From NCBI RefSeq assembly GCF_030409555.1, contig NZ_JAUFPU010000018.1:62001-126000 (forward strand): a stretch of DNA of 64,000 nt. Reading direction: 5' to 3'. This stretch comes from Chitinimonas viridis (lineage in GTDB: Bacteria; Pseudomonadota; Gammaproteobacteria; Burkholderiales; Chitinimonadaceae). Position numbers and translations under genes: made by a program. This document shows positions 26,326 through 34,445 of the stretch, one piece after another; the stretch's first letter is position 1; each line of letters opens with the position of its first letter. A model generated the notes under the pieces. It made no database searches, had not been told where the DNA came from, and worked only from the letters and a program-made list of their open reading frames with translations.

Positions 26326-28352
26326 GCCTGGATATTTCCACCCTGCCCAAGGCGGCCGCCGCCCGCCTGGCCAAACTGGGCATCAAGCGGGCGTTTGATC
26401 TGGTACTGCACCTGCCCTTGCGCTACGAGGATGAAACCCACCTCTACCCCATCGTCGATGCCCCGGTCGGCGCACCGGCCCTGGTGGAAGGCACGGTGGT
26501 GCATGCCGAAGTGACCTACCGGCCACGCCGCCAACTGGTGGCCAGGGTGGCCGATGCCACCGGCGAGCTGTATGTCCGGCTGCTCAATTTCTATCCCAAC
26601 CAGCAGCAGCAACTGGCCCTGGGCCGGCGCGTCCGGCTGCTGGGCGAGATACGCCGCGGTTTCTTTGGCGAGGAGATGGTCCACCCCAAGATACGCAGCG
26701 TGGGTGAGCAGACCGGCCTGGCCGAATCGCTGACCCCCGTCTACCCCACGGTCAACGGCCTGGCCCAGCCAGCCCTGCGCAAGCTGATCGCGCAGGCGCT
26801 GAAGCAGTGCGAGCTGAGCGATACCCTGCCCCCCAAGCTGCTGGACGACCTGGGGCTGATGCCCTTCGCCGCCGCCGTGCAGCTGCTGCACCACCCCACG
26901 CCGGATATCGCCCAGCGGGCATTGTCAGAACGCACCCACGCCGCCTGGCTGCGGCTCAAGTTCGACGAACTGCTGGCCCAGCAACTGTCGATGCGGTTGG
27001 CCTACCGCCGCCGCCGCGAGCAGACCGCACCCATCCTCAGCGCCGCCGGCACGCTCGCCCAGCAATTAATCGCCACCCTGCCCTTTGGCCTGACCGGCGC
27101 GCAGCAAAGAGTGCTGGCCGAGATACGCCACGACCTGGCCTCGCCCCACCCCATGCAGCGCCTGCTGCAAGGCGATGTCGGCGCCGGCAAGACCATCGTC
27201 GCAGCCCTGGCCGCGCTCGACGCCATCGAAGCCGGCTACCAGGTCGCCCTGATGGCACCCACCGAGATCCTGGCCGAGCAGCACTACAAGAAGCTGTCGG
27301 CCTGGCTGGCACCGCTGGGCATAGAGGTAGCCTGGCTGGCTGGCTCCCTCAAGCCGCGCGCCAAGGCCGCCGCCATTGCCCAAGTCGAAAGCGGCGCGGC
27401 CCGGCTGGCCATCGGCACCCATGCGCTGTTCCAGGAGTCGGTCGCCTTCGCCCAACTGGGCCTGGCCATCGTCGACGAGCAGCACCGCTTTGGCGTCCAC
27501 CAGCGGCTGGCCCTGCGCGGCAAGGGCGGCTCGCCCCATCAGCTGATGATGTCGGCCACCCCCATCCCCCGCACCCTGGCCATGAGCTTCTATGCCGACC
27601 TCGATGTCAGCGTGGTCGACGAACTGCCACCGGGCCGCACCCCGATCAAGACCCGGCTGGTCAGCGATGCCCGCCGCGAAGAGATGATCGAGTTCGTCCG
27701 CAAGGTAGCCCACGAAGGCCGCCAGGCCTATTGGGTCTGCCCCCTGATCGAGGAATCCGAAGCACTGGAACTGCAGACCGCCATCGACACCCATATCGCC
27801 CTGGCCGAAGCCCTGCCCGAGTACCAGGTCGGCCTGGTGCACGGCCGGCTCAAGGCGGCAGAGAAGGCCGAAGTCATGGCGGCCTTCGCCCGCAACGAGC
27901 TGCAGGTGCTGGTCGCCACCACGGTCATCGAAGTCGGCGTGGACGTGCCCAATGCCACACTCATGGTGATAGAACACGCCGAGCGCATGGGCCTGGCCCA
28001 GTTGCACCAGCTGCGTGGACGGGTAGGTCGGGGCGCGCTGGAATCCAGCTGCGTGCTGCTCTACAGCGGCCCCTTGGGCGAGGTCGCCAAGCAACGGCTC
28101 AAGGTCATCTTCGAGACCACCGACGGCTTTGTCATCGCCCGCGAAGACCTGCGCATACGCGGGCCTGGCGAGTTCCTGGGCAGCCGCCAATCCGGCGTAC
28201 CCATGCTGCGCTTTGCCGACCTGGAACGCGACACCGACCTGCTGGAGCAGGCCCGCGATGTCGCCAGCCAGCTGCTGGAGCGCGCCCCCGCCGTGGCCGA
28301 AGCCCACCTGGCGCGCTGGCTGGCAGGGCGTGAAGAGCTGCTGAAGACCTAG
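26322..28352 (+). CDS. recG: ATP-dependent DNA helicase RecG
   Basis: A 676-residue branch-migration helicase that remodels stalled forks and Holliday junctions. It has the N-terminal wedge/OB region (about 50-150), Walker A GDVGAGKT (284-291), the DEQHRFG box, MSATPIPRTLAMS, and C-terminal helicase motifs VATTVIEVGVDVPNA and QLRGRVGRG. Length matches the family (about 690). Start ATG 26322 overlaps the trmO stop. No intrinsic terminator with a T-run is seen; a small GC hairpin (about 28362-28380) follows. Confidence 0.97.
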   Translation: MSLDISTLPKAAAARLAKLGIKRAFDLVLHLPLRYEDETHLYPIVDAPVGAPALVEGTVVHAEVTYRPRRQLVARVADATGELYVRLLNFYPNQQQQLALGRRVRLLGEIRRGFFGEEMVHPKIRSVGEQTGLAESLTPVYPTVNGLAQPALRKLIAQALKQCELSDTLPPKLLDDLGLMPFAAAVQLLHHPTPDIAQRALSERTHAAWLRLKFDELLAQQLSMRLAYRRRREQTAPILSAAGTLAQQLIATLPFGLTGAQQRVLAEIRHDLASPHPMQRLLQGDVGAGKTIVAALAALDAIEAGYQVALMAPTEILAEQHYKKLSAWLAPLGIEVAWLAGSLKPRAKAAAIAQVESGAARLAIGTHALFQESVAFAQLGLAIVDEQHRFGVHQRLALRGKGGSPHQLMMSATPIPRTLAMSFYADLDVSVVDELPPGRTPIKTRLVSDARREEMIEFVRKVAHEGRQAYWVCPLIEESEALELQTAIDTHIALAEALPEYQVGLVHGRLKAAEKAEVMAAFARNELQVLVATTVIEVGVDVPNATLMVIEHAERMGLAQLHQLRGRVGRGALESSCVLLYSGPLGEVAKQRLKVIFETTDGFVIAREDLRIRGPGEFLGSRQSGVPMLRFADLERDTDLLEQARDVASQLLERAPAVAEAHLARWLAGREELLKT

Positions 28353-28410
28353 CCAGGCATCGCCGCCACCCTCGCGGCGGAATGTGGCGGGCGTGCAAAT
28401 CAGCCGTTTC

Positions 28411-28527
28411 TTAGAGCGGCTAACAAAACCCAGCGTAGCGGTTCTGGCTAGGCGTGCGTGCGCAGACAGTACGTGGGTACGGCAAGCTCGCACAACAACG
28501 CCAGAAGGGTTTTGTTAGCAGCTCTTA
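28411..28527. repeat. Interspersed stem-loop element B
   Basis: A 117-base imperfect palindrome after recG. The outer arms (GCTAACAAAACCC at 28419-28431 and its exact complement GGGTTTTGTTAGC at 28507-28519) are flanked by near-complementary TTAGAGC and GCTCTTA. The inner core reads AGGCGTGCGTGCG, then GTAC-GTGG-GTAC, GGCAAG and CAACAACGCC, matching the order of element A. It sits 120 bases before the start of the binding-protein gene. Confidence 0.7.
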
Positions 28528-28648
28528 TGCACGGACAGGGCCCAACTGCGTTATAAAGCAAACATCGCCTGCCAACGCCGAGCCCAAGCCGAGTGGCCAG
28601 GGCGGCCCCTCAGGCGGCATCGCCCATAAACAGGCCCTGCCATACCGC

Positions 28649-29401
28649 ATGCTCTTCAGACTGCTACTCATCAGCCTGCTGTTTACGATAGCCGCTCGTG
28701 CCCAGGCGGCCAGCCTGCGGCTAGGCACGCTGGATGTCACACCCTATGGCTATCTGGGCGCCGACAAGCAGGCCGATGGCGCCTTCTACCAGCTGACCAA
28801 CCGGGTGGCCGAACGCGCCGGCCTGCCCTACCAGAACACCCTCTACCCCACCGCCAGGCTCTATGCCATGCTGCAGCGGCGGCAGATCGACCTGGCCATC
28901 AGCAGCCTCAAGCTCGACGAACAGATGGGGCTGATCAAGCTGGGCACCATTTCACAACTCGAAGGCGTCATCCTCTATCGTGCGCAATTGCCGCTCAAGC
29001 CACGCCAGCTGGAGGAATTCAAACCCTACCTGATAGGCCGCCTCAACGGTACCTGCCCACTGCTGCAACGCAAAGGCCACCGGCTGTATGAAGTCAGCGA
29101 CTACCGCCAGGGCATGCGCATGCTGGTGGCCGGCCGGCTGGATGGCCTGTGCGGCGAGCTGGGCGGCCTGAGCCCCGCACTGAATGCCGAACCCGCCGTG
29201 CAGCCTTTGCTGGCACCGCCCTTTGTTTTCCTGACCACCGACGTATTCCTCTACGCCAACCCCAAGCTGCCCGCCGCCACCTTGCAGCAGCTCAGCCGTG
29301 CCACCGCCGCCCTGAACAGCGAGGGAGAACCGCAGCGCATACTCAAGCGCTATGTCGTTTCACCCTTACGCCACCGCAGCCCGATGGAGCCCACCCCATG
29401 A
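28649..29401 (+). CDS. Periplasmic solute-binding-like protein (SBP family 3)
   Basis: A 250-residue exported protein with a signal peptide (MLFRLLLISLLFTIAARAQA) and a type-2 periplasmic-binding fold: RLGTLDVTPYGYLGAD at the start of the mature part, YPTARLYAMLQRRQIDLAIS, and RMLVAGRLDGLCGELGG in the second lobe. There are no ABC permease or ATPase genes beside it, so it may act as a stand-alone ligand binder; the ligand is unknown. Start ATG 28649 is chosen for the signal peptide; its ribosome site is weak. Its TGA overlaps the start of the Nudix gene. Confidence 0.82.
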   Translation: MLFRLLLISLLFTIAARAQAASLRLGTLDVTPYGYLGADKQADGAFYQLTNRVAERAGLPYQNTLYPTARLYAMLQRRQIDLAISSLKLDEQMGLIKLGTISQLEGVILYRAQLPLKPRQLEEFKPYLIGRLNGTCPLLQRKGHRLYEVSDYRQGMRMLVAGRLDGLCGELGGLSPALNAEPAVQPLLAPPFVFLTTDVFLYANPKLPAATLQQLSRATAALNSEGEPQRILKRYVVSPLRHRSPMEPTP

Positions 29402-30198
29402 GTGCCGACGAGATGCTGGACCGCATCGCCTACTGGCGCCAGACCCAGCCCCGGTTCGACACCAGCGGGCTGCTGCCATGGGCAGTAGAAGGCCTGGCTG
29501 CCGGCTGGGTCAGCCCCGCCCTGGCCGACCGCCTGCTGCAGAGCGAGCTGTTCCTGCCCGAAGGCCGAGGCCTGGCGCTGGACCCCAGGCTGGGCGGCCC
29601 GCTGATGCGCAGCCGCGCCCTGCAGGAGCTGGCCGAACAATTGCGCGACGAAGGCTGGATCAAAGGCTGGCGCGATGAGCGCTACGACTGGATGGACGAC
29701 TGGGGCCGCGTGCGCTTCAGCCTGGAGCGCAGCGCCTTCCGCACCTTGGGCCTGTGCAGCCGGGCCATCCACGTCAACGGCTATATCGAGGACGGCGGCC
29801 TGTGGCTGGGCACCCGCGCCACCCACAAAAGCGTCGACCCCGGCAAGCTCGACAACCTCACCGCCGGCGGCATCGCCAGCGGCGAATCGCCAGAAGACAC
29901 ACTGCAACGCGAACTGGCCGAAGAAGCCGGCGTACCGGCTAGGTTGGCCGGCTTCGCCCGCCCGGTAGGCATACTGCGCAGCCAGCGGCGCGAGCCCGAC
30001 GGCGTGCACGACGAACTGCTCTACTGCTACGACCTACCCCTGCCCGACGACTTCGCCCCGGTCAACACCGACGGCGAGGTCAGCCAGTTCCAGCTAATGC
30101 AGCCCCCCCAGGTGGCCGAGCAGTTGGGCGCCATGACCTGGGACGCAGCGGCAGTCACGGTGGCTTGGCTGGGGCGGTGGCTGGATGGGGAGTGTTGA
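29398..30198 (+). CDS. DUF4743-Nudix hydrolase
   Basis: A 266-residue protein. The N-terminal half (about 1-115) matches the DUF4743 type found in thiamine-pyrophosphokinase-related Nudix proteins; the C-terminal half is a Nudix domain with the box AGGIASGESPEDTLQRELAE continuing EAG. It would hydrolyse a nucleoside-diphosphate-linked substrate, possibly a damaged thiamine diphosphate as in fungal relatives (inference). The ATG overlaps the previous stop (ATGA). Its last 30 coding bases are copied at 30979-31011, beyond the inserted stretch. Confidence 0.88.
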   Translation: MSADEMLDRIAYWRQTQPRFDTSGLLPWAVEGLAAGWVSPALADRLLQSELFLPEGRGLALDPRLGGPLMRSRALQELAEQLRDEGWIKGWRDERYDWMDDWGRVRFSLERSAFRTLGLCSRAIHVNGYIEDGGLWLGTRATHKSVDPGKLDNLTAGGIASGESPEDTLQRELAEEAGVPARLAGFARPVGILRSQRREPDGVHDELLYCYDLPLPDDFAPVNTDGEVSQFQLMQPPQVAEQLGAMTWDAAAVTVAWLGRWLDGEC

Positions 30199-30201
30199 GG
30201 G
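30169..30201 (+). repeat. 33-bp direct repeat, copy 1 (Nudix 3' end)
   Basis: The last 30 bases of the Nudix gene, including its stop codon, and three following bases are identical to 30979-31011. This copy belongs to the intact gene. Confidence 0.9.
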
Positions 30202-30497
30202 TTGGGGTCGGGTCATTGAATAGTTGCTGCCAGTGGACGATATCACTATGAAGCGGATGCCTGTGCAGGATATCCTTGGAGCCAATTTTGATTGCGCTAG
30301 CAAGTAGAGGAAAACACTTGGCTGGCGGCTACTTGGCCCAAGCGGTCACTCCGGCCAATACCTAGCACTTCTGTTATCGGCCATGAGCGGCAGGTCGTAA
30401 GACTTCCAGAAGCCAGTCACATGGGCGCCCCTTGAATACCCCAACTTGTGGCTTTTGAGATTACTCGGAACCCCGGCGCGATTCAGAGAATACAAAA

Positions 30498-30812
30498 ATG
30501 GAAATCCCTTCTCAAGAACTGCTCGCCTACTACGCTGCAGGTAAGCCACTTGTCTGTGAACTCGACGCCAATCCGTACCTTTGCGAGTTCTGGCCTCAAG
30601 AAGAACTGACTAAGTACAACGTTGAATACGAGGTTCCGCTTTACGCCCCGGGTTATTTCGGCTTTGCCACAAGTGGTGGTGGAGAAATGTTTGCTTTTTC
30701 TCCGTCAGGCGCTGTTGTGTGTTTGCCTTTTATTGGCCTGGAGCCAGCAGCTGCATTTCCCGTCGCTCCATCATGGGCGTCATTTGAGTGCATGCTCCGC
30801 AATGCGCTCTAG
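30498..30812 (+). CDS. SUKH (SMI1/KNR4)-like small protein
   Basis: A 104-residue acidic protein. Its central part (EVPLYAPGYFGFATSGGGEM followed by FAFSP and VVCLPFIGLEP) resembles the conserved core of the SUKH/SMI1-KNR4 superfamily, members of which serve as immunity proteins for polymorphic toxins. No toxin gene is next to it, so it would be an orphan. Codon use and base content are more AT-rich than the flanking genes. The start ATG 30498 has no strong ribosome site. It lies inside the segment bounded by the 33-bp direct repeats. Confidence 0.68.
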   Translation: MEIPSQELLAYYAAGKPLVCELDANPYLCEFWPQEELTKYNVEYEVPLYAPGYFGFATSGGGEMFAFSPSGAVVCLPFIGLEPAAAFPVAPSWASFECMLRNAL

Positions 30813-30814
30813 CC

Positions 30815-30976
30815 CGTAGGGCGCAATAAGCAAAGCGCATTGCGCCGTATGAGTTGAGGCTCAAAATGATGTTTGATACCGAATACGGTGATGGCTAGCA
30901 GTTATGTATCGGCACGCTCAGCCTACGTGTCGATAACAACATACGGCGCAATGCGCTTTGCTTATTGCGCCCTACG
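30815..30976. mobile_element. MITE-like element with perfect 37-bp terminal inverted repeats
   Basis: The first 37 bases (30815-30851, beginning CGTAGGGCGCAATAAGCAAA) are the exact reverse complement of the last 37 (30940-30976). The 88-base interior codes for nothing recognisable. It starts three bases after the stop of the SUKH-like gene. No target-site duplication is evident. GTAGGGCGCAATAAGC-type repeats are known from many proteobacterial genomes; membership here is by resemblance. Confidence 0.75.
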
Positions 30977-30978
30977 AT

Positions 30979-31011
30979 CTGGGGCGGTGGCTGGATGGGG
31001 AGTGTTGAGGG
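30979..31011 (+). repeat. 33-bp direct repeat, copy 2
   Basis: Identical to 30169-30201, the end of the Nudix gene. It begins two bases after the MITE-like element. Similarity to the first copy seems to continue weakly for about 65 further bases (shared GATGCC near 30256 and 31064), judged by eye only. Confidence 0.88.
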
Positions 31012-31181
31012 GTGGTGCCGAACGGGAGAACGATGCTACTTACGTAGGAGACCGTCGTGATGCAGATGCCGGTCGACTGCACCATCAGCATGAGCAACTG
31101 ACGGGTTAGCGGCAACACTAACCGGCCCTTGCTGCCCTCACCGACGGAAATACCGGGTGAGTTATTTCATGATGCATAAAC

Positions 31182-32147
31182 TCATTTACGCCTGCGAGTG
31201 AGCTGCAATAGTTCACTCACCCTGACCTTATAGCCCAAGCCTTGCGTATCGAGCATCCAAAGTGAATCTCCTCGTCCGACCACATGGGAGAGTTCGAGTG
31301 CATTGCCGGCCTCGTCATATGGAACAAACTGCCCCATTTGCTTGACCTTGCCCTCAGGCAGGAGCTGCAACAGATGCAGCGTATCGGTTGCATCGTAGCT
31401 ACCCGCGAACAAGGCATACCCCCCCGCTATCGCGAACGCACGGCTTCCTCGAACGGGGATATGCCATGCTGACGCAATCCGCTTCTGATACAAATGCACC
31501 AGGGGAAAATTGGTATAGTAATAGCACCAAACATCGTCATCGCTTCCGACATTCAAGGCATAGCAGTCGCAGATGCTGTCTAGCCCCGCTGGCGGTCCAT
31601 ACTCGTAACGCTTTTGGCCCAATGCGTCCCATGCGATCAAGCCGCTTGAGCCAATCGGATCGTGCCAACCATAGTTGCCGAAAATGCCTTCGTCGAAATA
31701 CGACGTCCATATCTCGCCATGCTTAGTGGTCTGCATGTCTTCGATGCCGTCACCCAGCAGGATTTCCTGCTTCAACGCACCATCTCGCCCGTATAGACGT
31801 CCGTTAAGCTCATAGTCGTCCGGACCTCGATAATAAGAGCGCGCGCATGCCAGCAAAATGTCCTGCCCAAGCGGCTGTACGAGGTGGATGTTGAACCGCT
31901 CATTGGCAATAAGAATATCTAGTATCCGGTCTTCCCCAAGCACACCTATGACTCGGTAAACCTGTGTAGAAGTCGGAACAGTCTTGGCGGAGCTGGCCCA
32001 GCCAGACACCGTCGTTCGCCCATCAAGGGGCCTGCAGGCGTACACGGCATAGACCACACCATCCGGACCGATGTTGAAGGCGACCATCGCCTCGGCAGAG
32101 ACCACTGCTTGCAATGAGTAGGTCGATGACAGATGAAGCTTTTCCAT
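31182..32147 (-). CDS. Unrecognised protein, possibly beta-propeller
   Basis: A 321-residue protein without signal peptide or membrane segments. Repeated strand-turn patterns (DGVVYAVYACRP, DILLACARSYYRG, GEIWTSYFDEGIFG, DDVWCYYYTNFPLVHLY, DSLWMLDTQGLGY) suggest a beta-propeller-like fold of about five blades. I cannot name a family. The ATG at 32147 (MEKLHLSSTY) leaves 63 bases to the divergent neighbour; a GTG at 32234 would overlap that gene. It is AT-richer than core genes here and belongs to the accessory stretch. Confidence 0.68.
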   Translation of the reverse strand: MEKLHLSSTYSLQAVVSAEAMVAFNIGPDGVVYAVYACRPLDGRTTVSGWASSAKTVPTSTQVYRVIGVLGEDRILDILIANERFNIHLVQPLGQDILLACARSYYRGPDDYELNGRLYGRDGALKQEILLGDGIEDMQTTKHGEIWTSYFDEGIFGNYGWHDPIGSSGLIAWDALGQKRYEYGPPAGLDSICDCYALNVGSDDDVWCYYYTNFPLVHLYQKRIASAWHIPVRGSRAFAIAGGYALFAGSYDATDTLHLLQLLPEGKVKQMGQFVPYDEAGNALELSHVVGRGDSLWMLDTQGLGYKVRVSELLQLTRRRK

Positions 32148-32210
32148 GTGTGTGAGTTTACTGTAGGGTTTTAGATAGTCCCAGCCAAACTCATACAGGC
32201 TTCCAATAAT

Positions 32211-32633
32211 ATGGCTCGTCCCTACTACATGCACTGTAAGGTCGAATCAGTTGACCTGTTCGAGCTGTCGGATAGGCGCTTTCAGCTGATTCGAACAGGG
32301 CCAATAGCGCCACTAGTGGTGGGCCCAGGCTACGTCCTAGCCGAGCATGCGTTGGCCGATTTCTTAATGCAAATTAGCGTCCCCCTTCTCCGTTTCGAAC
32401 CTGCCGTGATCTGGCATAGAAGCGCAAACGTCGAACATCACACGCATAAGCGTTTGATCATCGGCCATTACTTCTCGGTAGACCAGATCGACGACCTTGA
32501 CCTGGATGGCAACCGCTTGCTGATCCTGGGCGACGAGTATCTCTTCGCCAGCCCAAGCCTGATGCACAGCTTCAACCAAGCGGAATTCTCATACCTGGAG
32601 TTCAGCGAGGGTCTGAGCAGTTTCGCCACCTAG
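32211..32633 (+). CDS. Small immunity-like protein (possible Imm11/DUF1629 type)
   Basis: A 140-residue acidic protein. The middle part (GYVLAEHALADFL, then LRFEPAVIWHRS) and the end (LLILGDEYLFASPSLMHSF, YLEFSEGL) resemble the strand-helix order of small polymorphic-toxin immunity proteins of the DUF1629/Imm11 kind; this match is from memory and weak. No toxin lies alongside. Start ATG 32211 has a poor ribosome site; ATG 32229 is possible. It is divergent from the propeller-like gene. Confidence 0.55.
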   Translation: MARPYYMHCKVESVDLFELSDRRFQLIRTGPIAPLVVGPGYVLAEHALADFLMQISVPLLRFEPAVIWHRSANVEHHTHKRLIIGHYFSVDQIDDLDLDGNRLLILGDEYLFASPSLMHSFNQAEFSYLEFSEGLSSFAT

Positions 32634-33106
32634 CGCCTCCCGCCCGCTCTGGATTTGCTGGCTACTCCCTTCAAGCTTCCTGCTACAGAAGGATTACGCC
32701 TCGCTAATAGCGAGGACGTTCTCACTTTCTTAGAAAGCAGCAGATGCGACGTCCCCCGCACCCAGCCTGCCTTTGCGGCAAATCCCACACCTGCACAACC
32801 GTACAAGCATGTCAAAGGCATAAATTGCCATGCATTTGGCATATGCTAAACGGCTATTTTTAATGAGAATTGTAAAAAATCTCTGTTAAGGCGTTGTTGT
32901 CTTACAAGATTTTTTGACCACCCCAGCTCCATAGTGGGCGGGCAACAAAAAGCCGCCAGGCCATTCGTGCAGGCAGAACGCTGCATTCCTGCGCCCAAGC
33001 CAGGCTATCTCGACGACGGGAAACACGGTGCGTCCACCCCGCCTGCCAACCATGGCTGCAGGCCCGGTTACGCACTCACCCACGTACCCAAAGAGGCAAC
33101 ACAACG
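32634..33106. other. Intergenic region before the M23 peptidase gene
   Basis: About 470 bases with no supported gene. The middle (about 32815-32885) is strongly AT-rich (…GGCTATTTTTAATGAGAATT…) and is the likely promoter area. The TAATGAGAATTG stretch faintly recalls a Fur-type site, which I do not claim. Confidence 0.5.
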
Positions 33107-34354
33107 ATGCAAAAACGTTCCTTCACCCCACTCGCCGCCCTGCTTGCAGGGCTTTATCTCAGCCTGCCGGCCCATGCCGGCCCCGCCCCCGATGAGGCGC
33201 TGCGCCGCGCGGCTACCACGGCGCTGGCCGACAAGGTCAAGTCCATCGCCGCCGATGCGGCGCCTGCGGGCGACACCGTCGTGGAAATCCACAAACGCAG
33301 CGGTGCTTGGGTGCTGGGTTCGGCCACCCAGGTGCTGTTCTCGGGGCGTGACGATATCCCGGTCTCGCGCCTCTTTATCGCCCGGCAAAGCGGTGGCAAG
33401 TGGCAGGTGGGGATGGAGGGTAGCAGCACGTTCTTCACCCTGCTGGGCAACGTGCCGGCCAGCGTGATGAGCGCGCCCGAGCGTGATGCCTTCCGCGCCC
33501 AGCGTACCGTCATGCTCAAGCAGCAGATGGATGCCGCCCAGCCCATGGCCGGCACCACCTTGCTGGCTGGCGAAACCGGCCTGGGCCTGCCCTGGGCCGA
33601 AGGCGTAGCCTGGTATATGGGTGGCGGCCCGCACGGCAACAGTGGTAACAGCCGGCCTTTCGATTCCATCGACTTCAATGGCGGCAACGGCCAGGTACTG
33701 GCCCCACGTGATGGCCGTATCTACAAGAGCTGCGTGCGCAACAGCAGCGCCATCGTGCAGCTGGTGCACGATAACGGCTACACCTCGCGCTATTACCATA
33801 TGGTCAACCTGCCCAATCTGGCCGACGGCACCCTGGTGCGCAAGGGCGCCTACCTGGGTCAGATCGGCAATGGCCTGCCTTGCGGCGGCTCCACCACCGG
33901 GCCACACGTGCATTTCTCCATCAGCATGAATGGCCAACCGGTCGCGGTGAACGGCAAGACCATCGGCGGCTGGCAGTTCTTTGAAGGTGCCAGTGCCTAC
34001 CAAGGCTATGCCTTGCGCAATGGCCGGCGGGTCAACCCCGGCGGTTCGCTGGTCAACTACGGCTCGGGCGATGTCCCGCCCCAGCCGGGCAAGACGGTAA
34101 CGGTCAAGACCAGCGATCCCAACCTGTTGATCAACGTACGCACGGCACCCAATCTGCAGTCCACCGTGGTGCGCACCGTGCGCAATGGCGACCGGGTACA
34201 GATTGTCTGCCATGCCAATGGCGATTGGGTGAACGGCACCTGGGGCCGCACCTCGCTGTGGAACAGGCTGGACACCGGCCACTGGATCAGCGACGGCTTC
34301 CTCGATACCGGTAGCAACCAAGCTGTCGTGCCGGCCTGTACCGCACTCAAGTAA
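33107..34354 (+). CDS. Secreted LasA-like M23 metallopeptidase with SH3 domain
   Basis: A 415-residue exported protein: signal peptide (MQKRSFTPLAALLAGLYLSL, cut near AHAG), a propeptide-like region (25-160), an M23 peptidase domain (about 160-320) and a C-terminal bacterial SH3 domain (about 335-400). Zinc ligands fit the family: His176 and Asp189 in GPHGNSGNSRPFDSIDF, and His267-x-His269 in TGPHVHF. This resembles LasA/beta-lytic endopeptidases, which cut Gly-rich bridges in peptidoglycan or elastin; a role in lysing other bacteria is inference. ATG 33107 follows AGAGG. A terminator follows. Confidence 0.92.
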   Translation: MQKRSFTPLAALLAGLYLSLPAHAGPAPDEALRRAATTALADKVKSIAADAAPAGDTVVEIHKRSGAWVLGSATQVLFSGRDDIPVSRLFIARQSGGKWQVGMEGSSTFFTLLGNVPASVMSAPERDAFRAQRTVMLKQQMDAAQPMAGTTLLAGETGLGLPWAEGVAWYMGGGPHGNSGNSRPFDSIDFNGGNGQVLAPRDGRIYKSCVRNSSAIVQLVHDNGYTSRYYHMVNLPNLADGTLVRKGAYLGQIGNGLPCGGSTTGPHVHFSISMNGQPVAVNGKTIGGWQFFEGASAYQGYALRNGRRVNPGGSLVNYGSGDVPPQPGKTVTVKTSDPNLLINVRTAPNLQSTVVRTVRNGDRVQIVCHANGDWVNGTWGRTSLWNRLDTGHWISDGFLDTGSNQAVVPACTALK

Positions 34355-34382
34355 GCGCCACGGCAACGGCGCTGCCCGCAGC

Positions 34383-34418
34383 AGGGCCTCACTCCACCAG
34401 GGGTGGGGCCCTGTTTTA
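34383..34418 (+). terminator. Rho-independent terminator after the M23 peptidase gene
   Basis: A long stem (CAGGGCCTCACTCC against GGGGTGGGGCCCTG with two mismatches) followed by TTTT. It also lies past the xseA stop on the other strand. Confidence 0.8.
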
Positions 34419-34445
34419 ATCAATCGCTGCTGCGGCCTGCTGACG

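Larger units (their letters stand above)
30813..31181. other. Non-coding part of the accessory island
   Basis: About 370 bases holding the 162-bp inverted-repeat element (30815-30976), the second 33-bp repeat copy (30979-31011) and about 170 bases of sequence in which I see nothing definite. No gene is supported. Confidence 0.6.

Noticed and set aside
26807-28333. A 508-codon plus-strand frame overlapping recG in another frame
   Set aside because: Arg/Pro/Ala-rich out-of-frame reading of recG.
27066-28493. A 475-codon minus-strand frame across recG
   Set aside because: Antisense shadow of recG, without start signals or family features.
30815-30976. The inverted repeat as a CRISPR fragment or simple terminator
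   Set aside because: Only one repeat pair, inverted instead of direct, no spacers, and arms far longer than a terminator with no T-tract.
32816-32880. Possible Fur box (TAATGAGAATTG) upstream of the M23 peptidase
   Set aside because: Only a partial match to the 19-base consensus in an AT-rich stretch; too weak to annotate.
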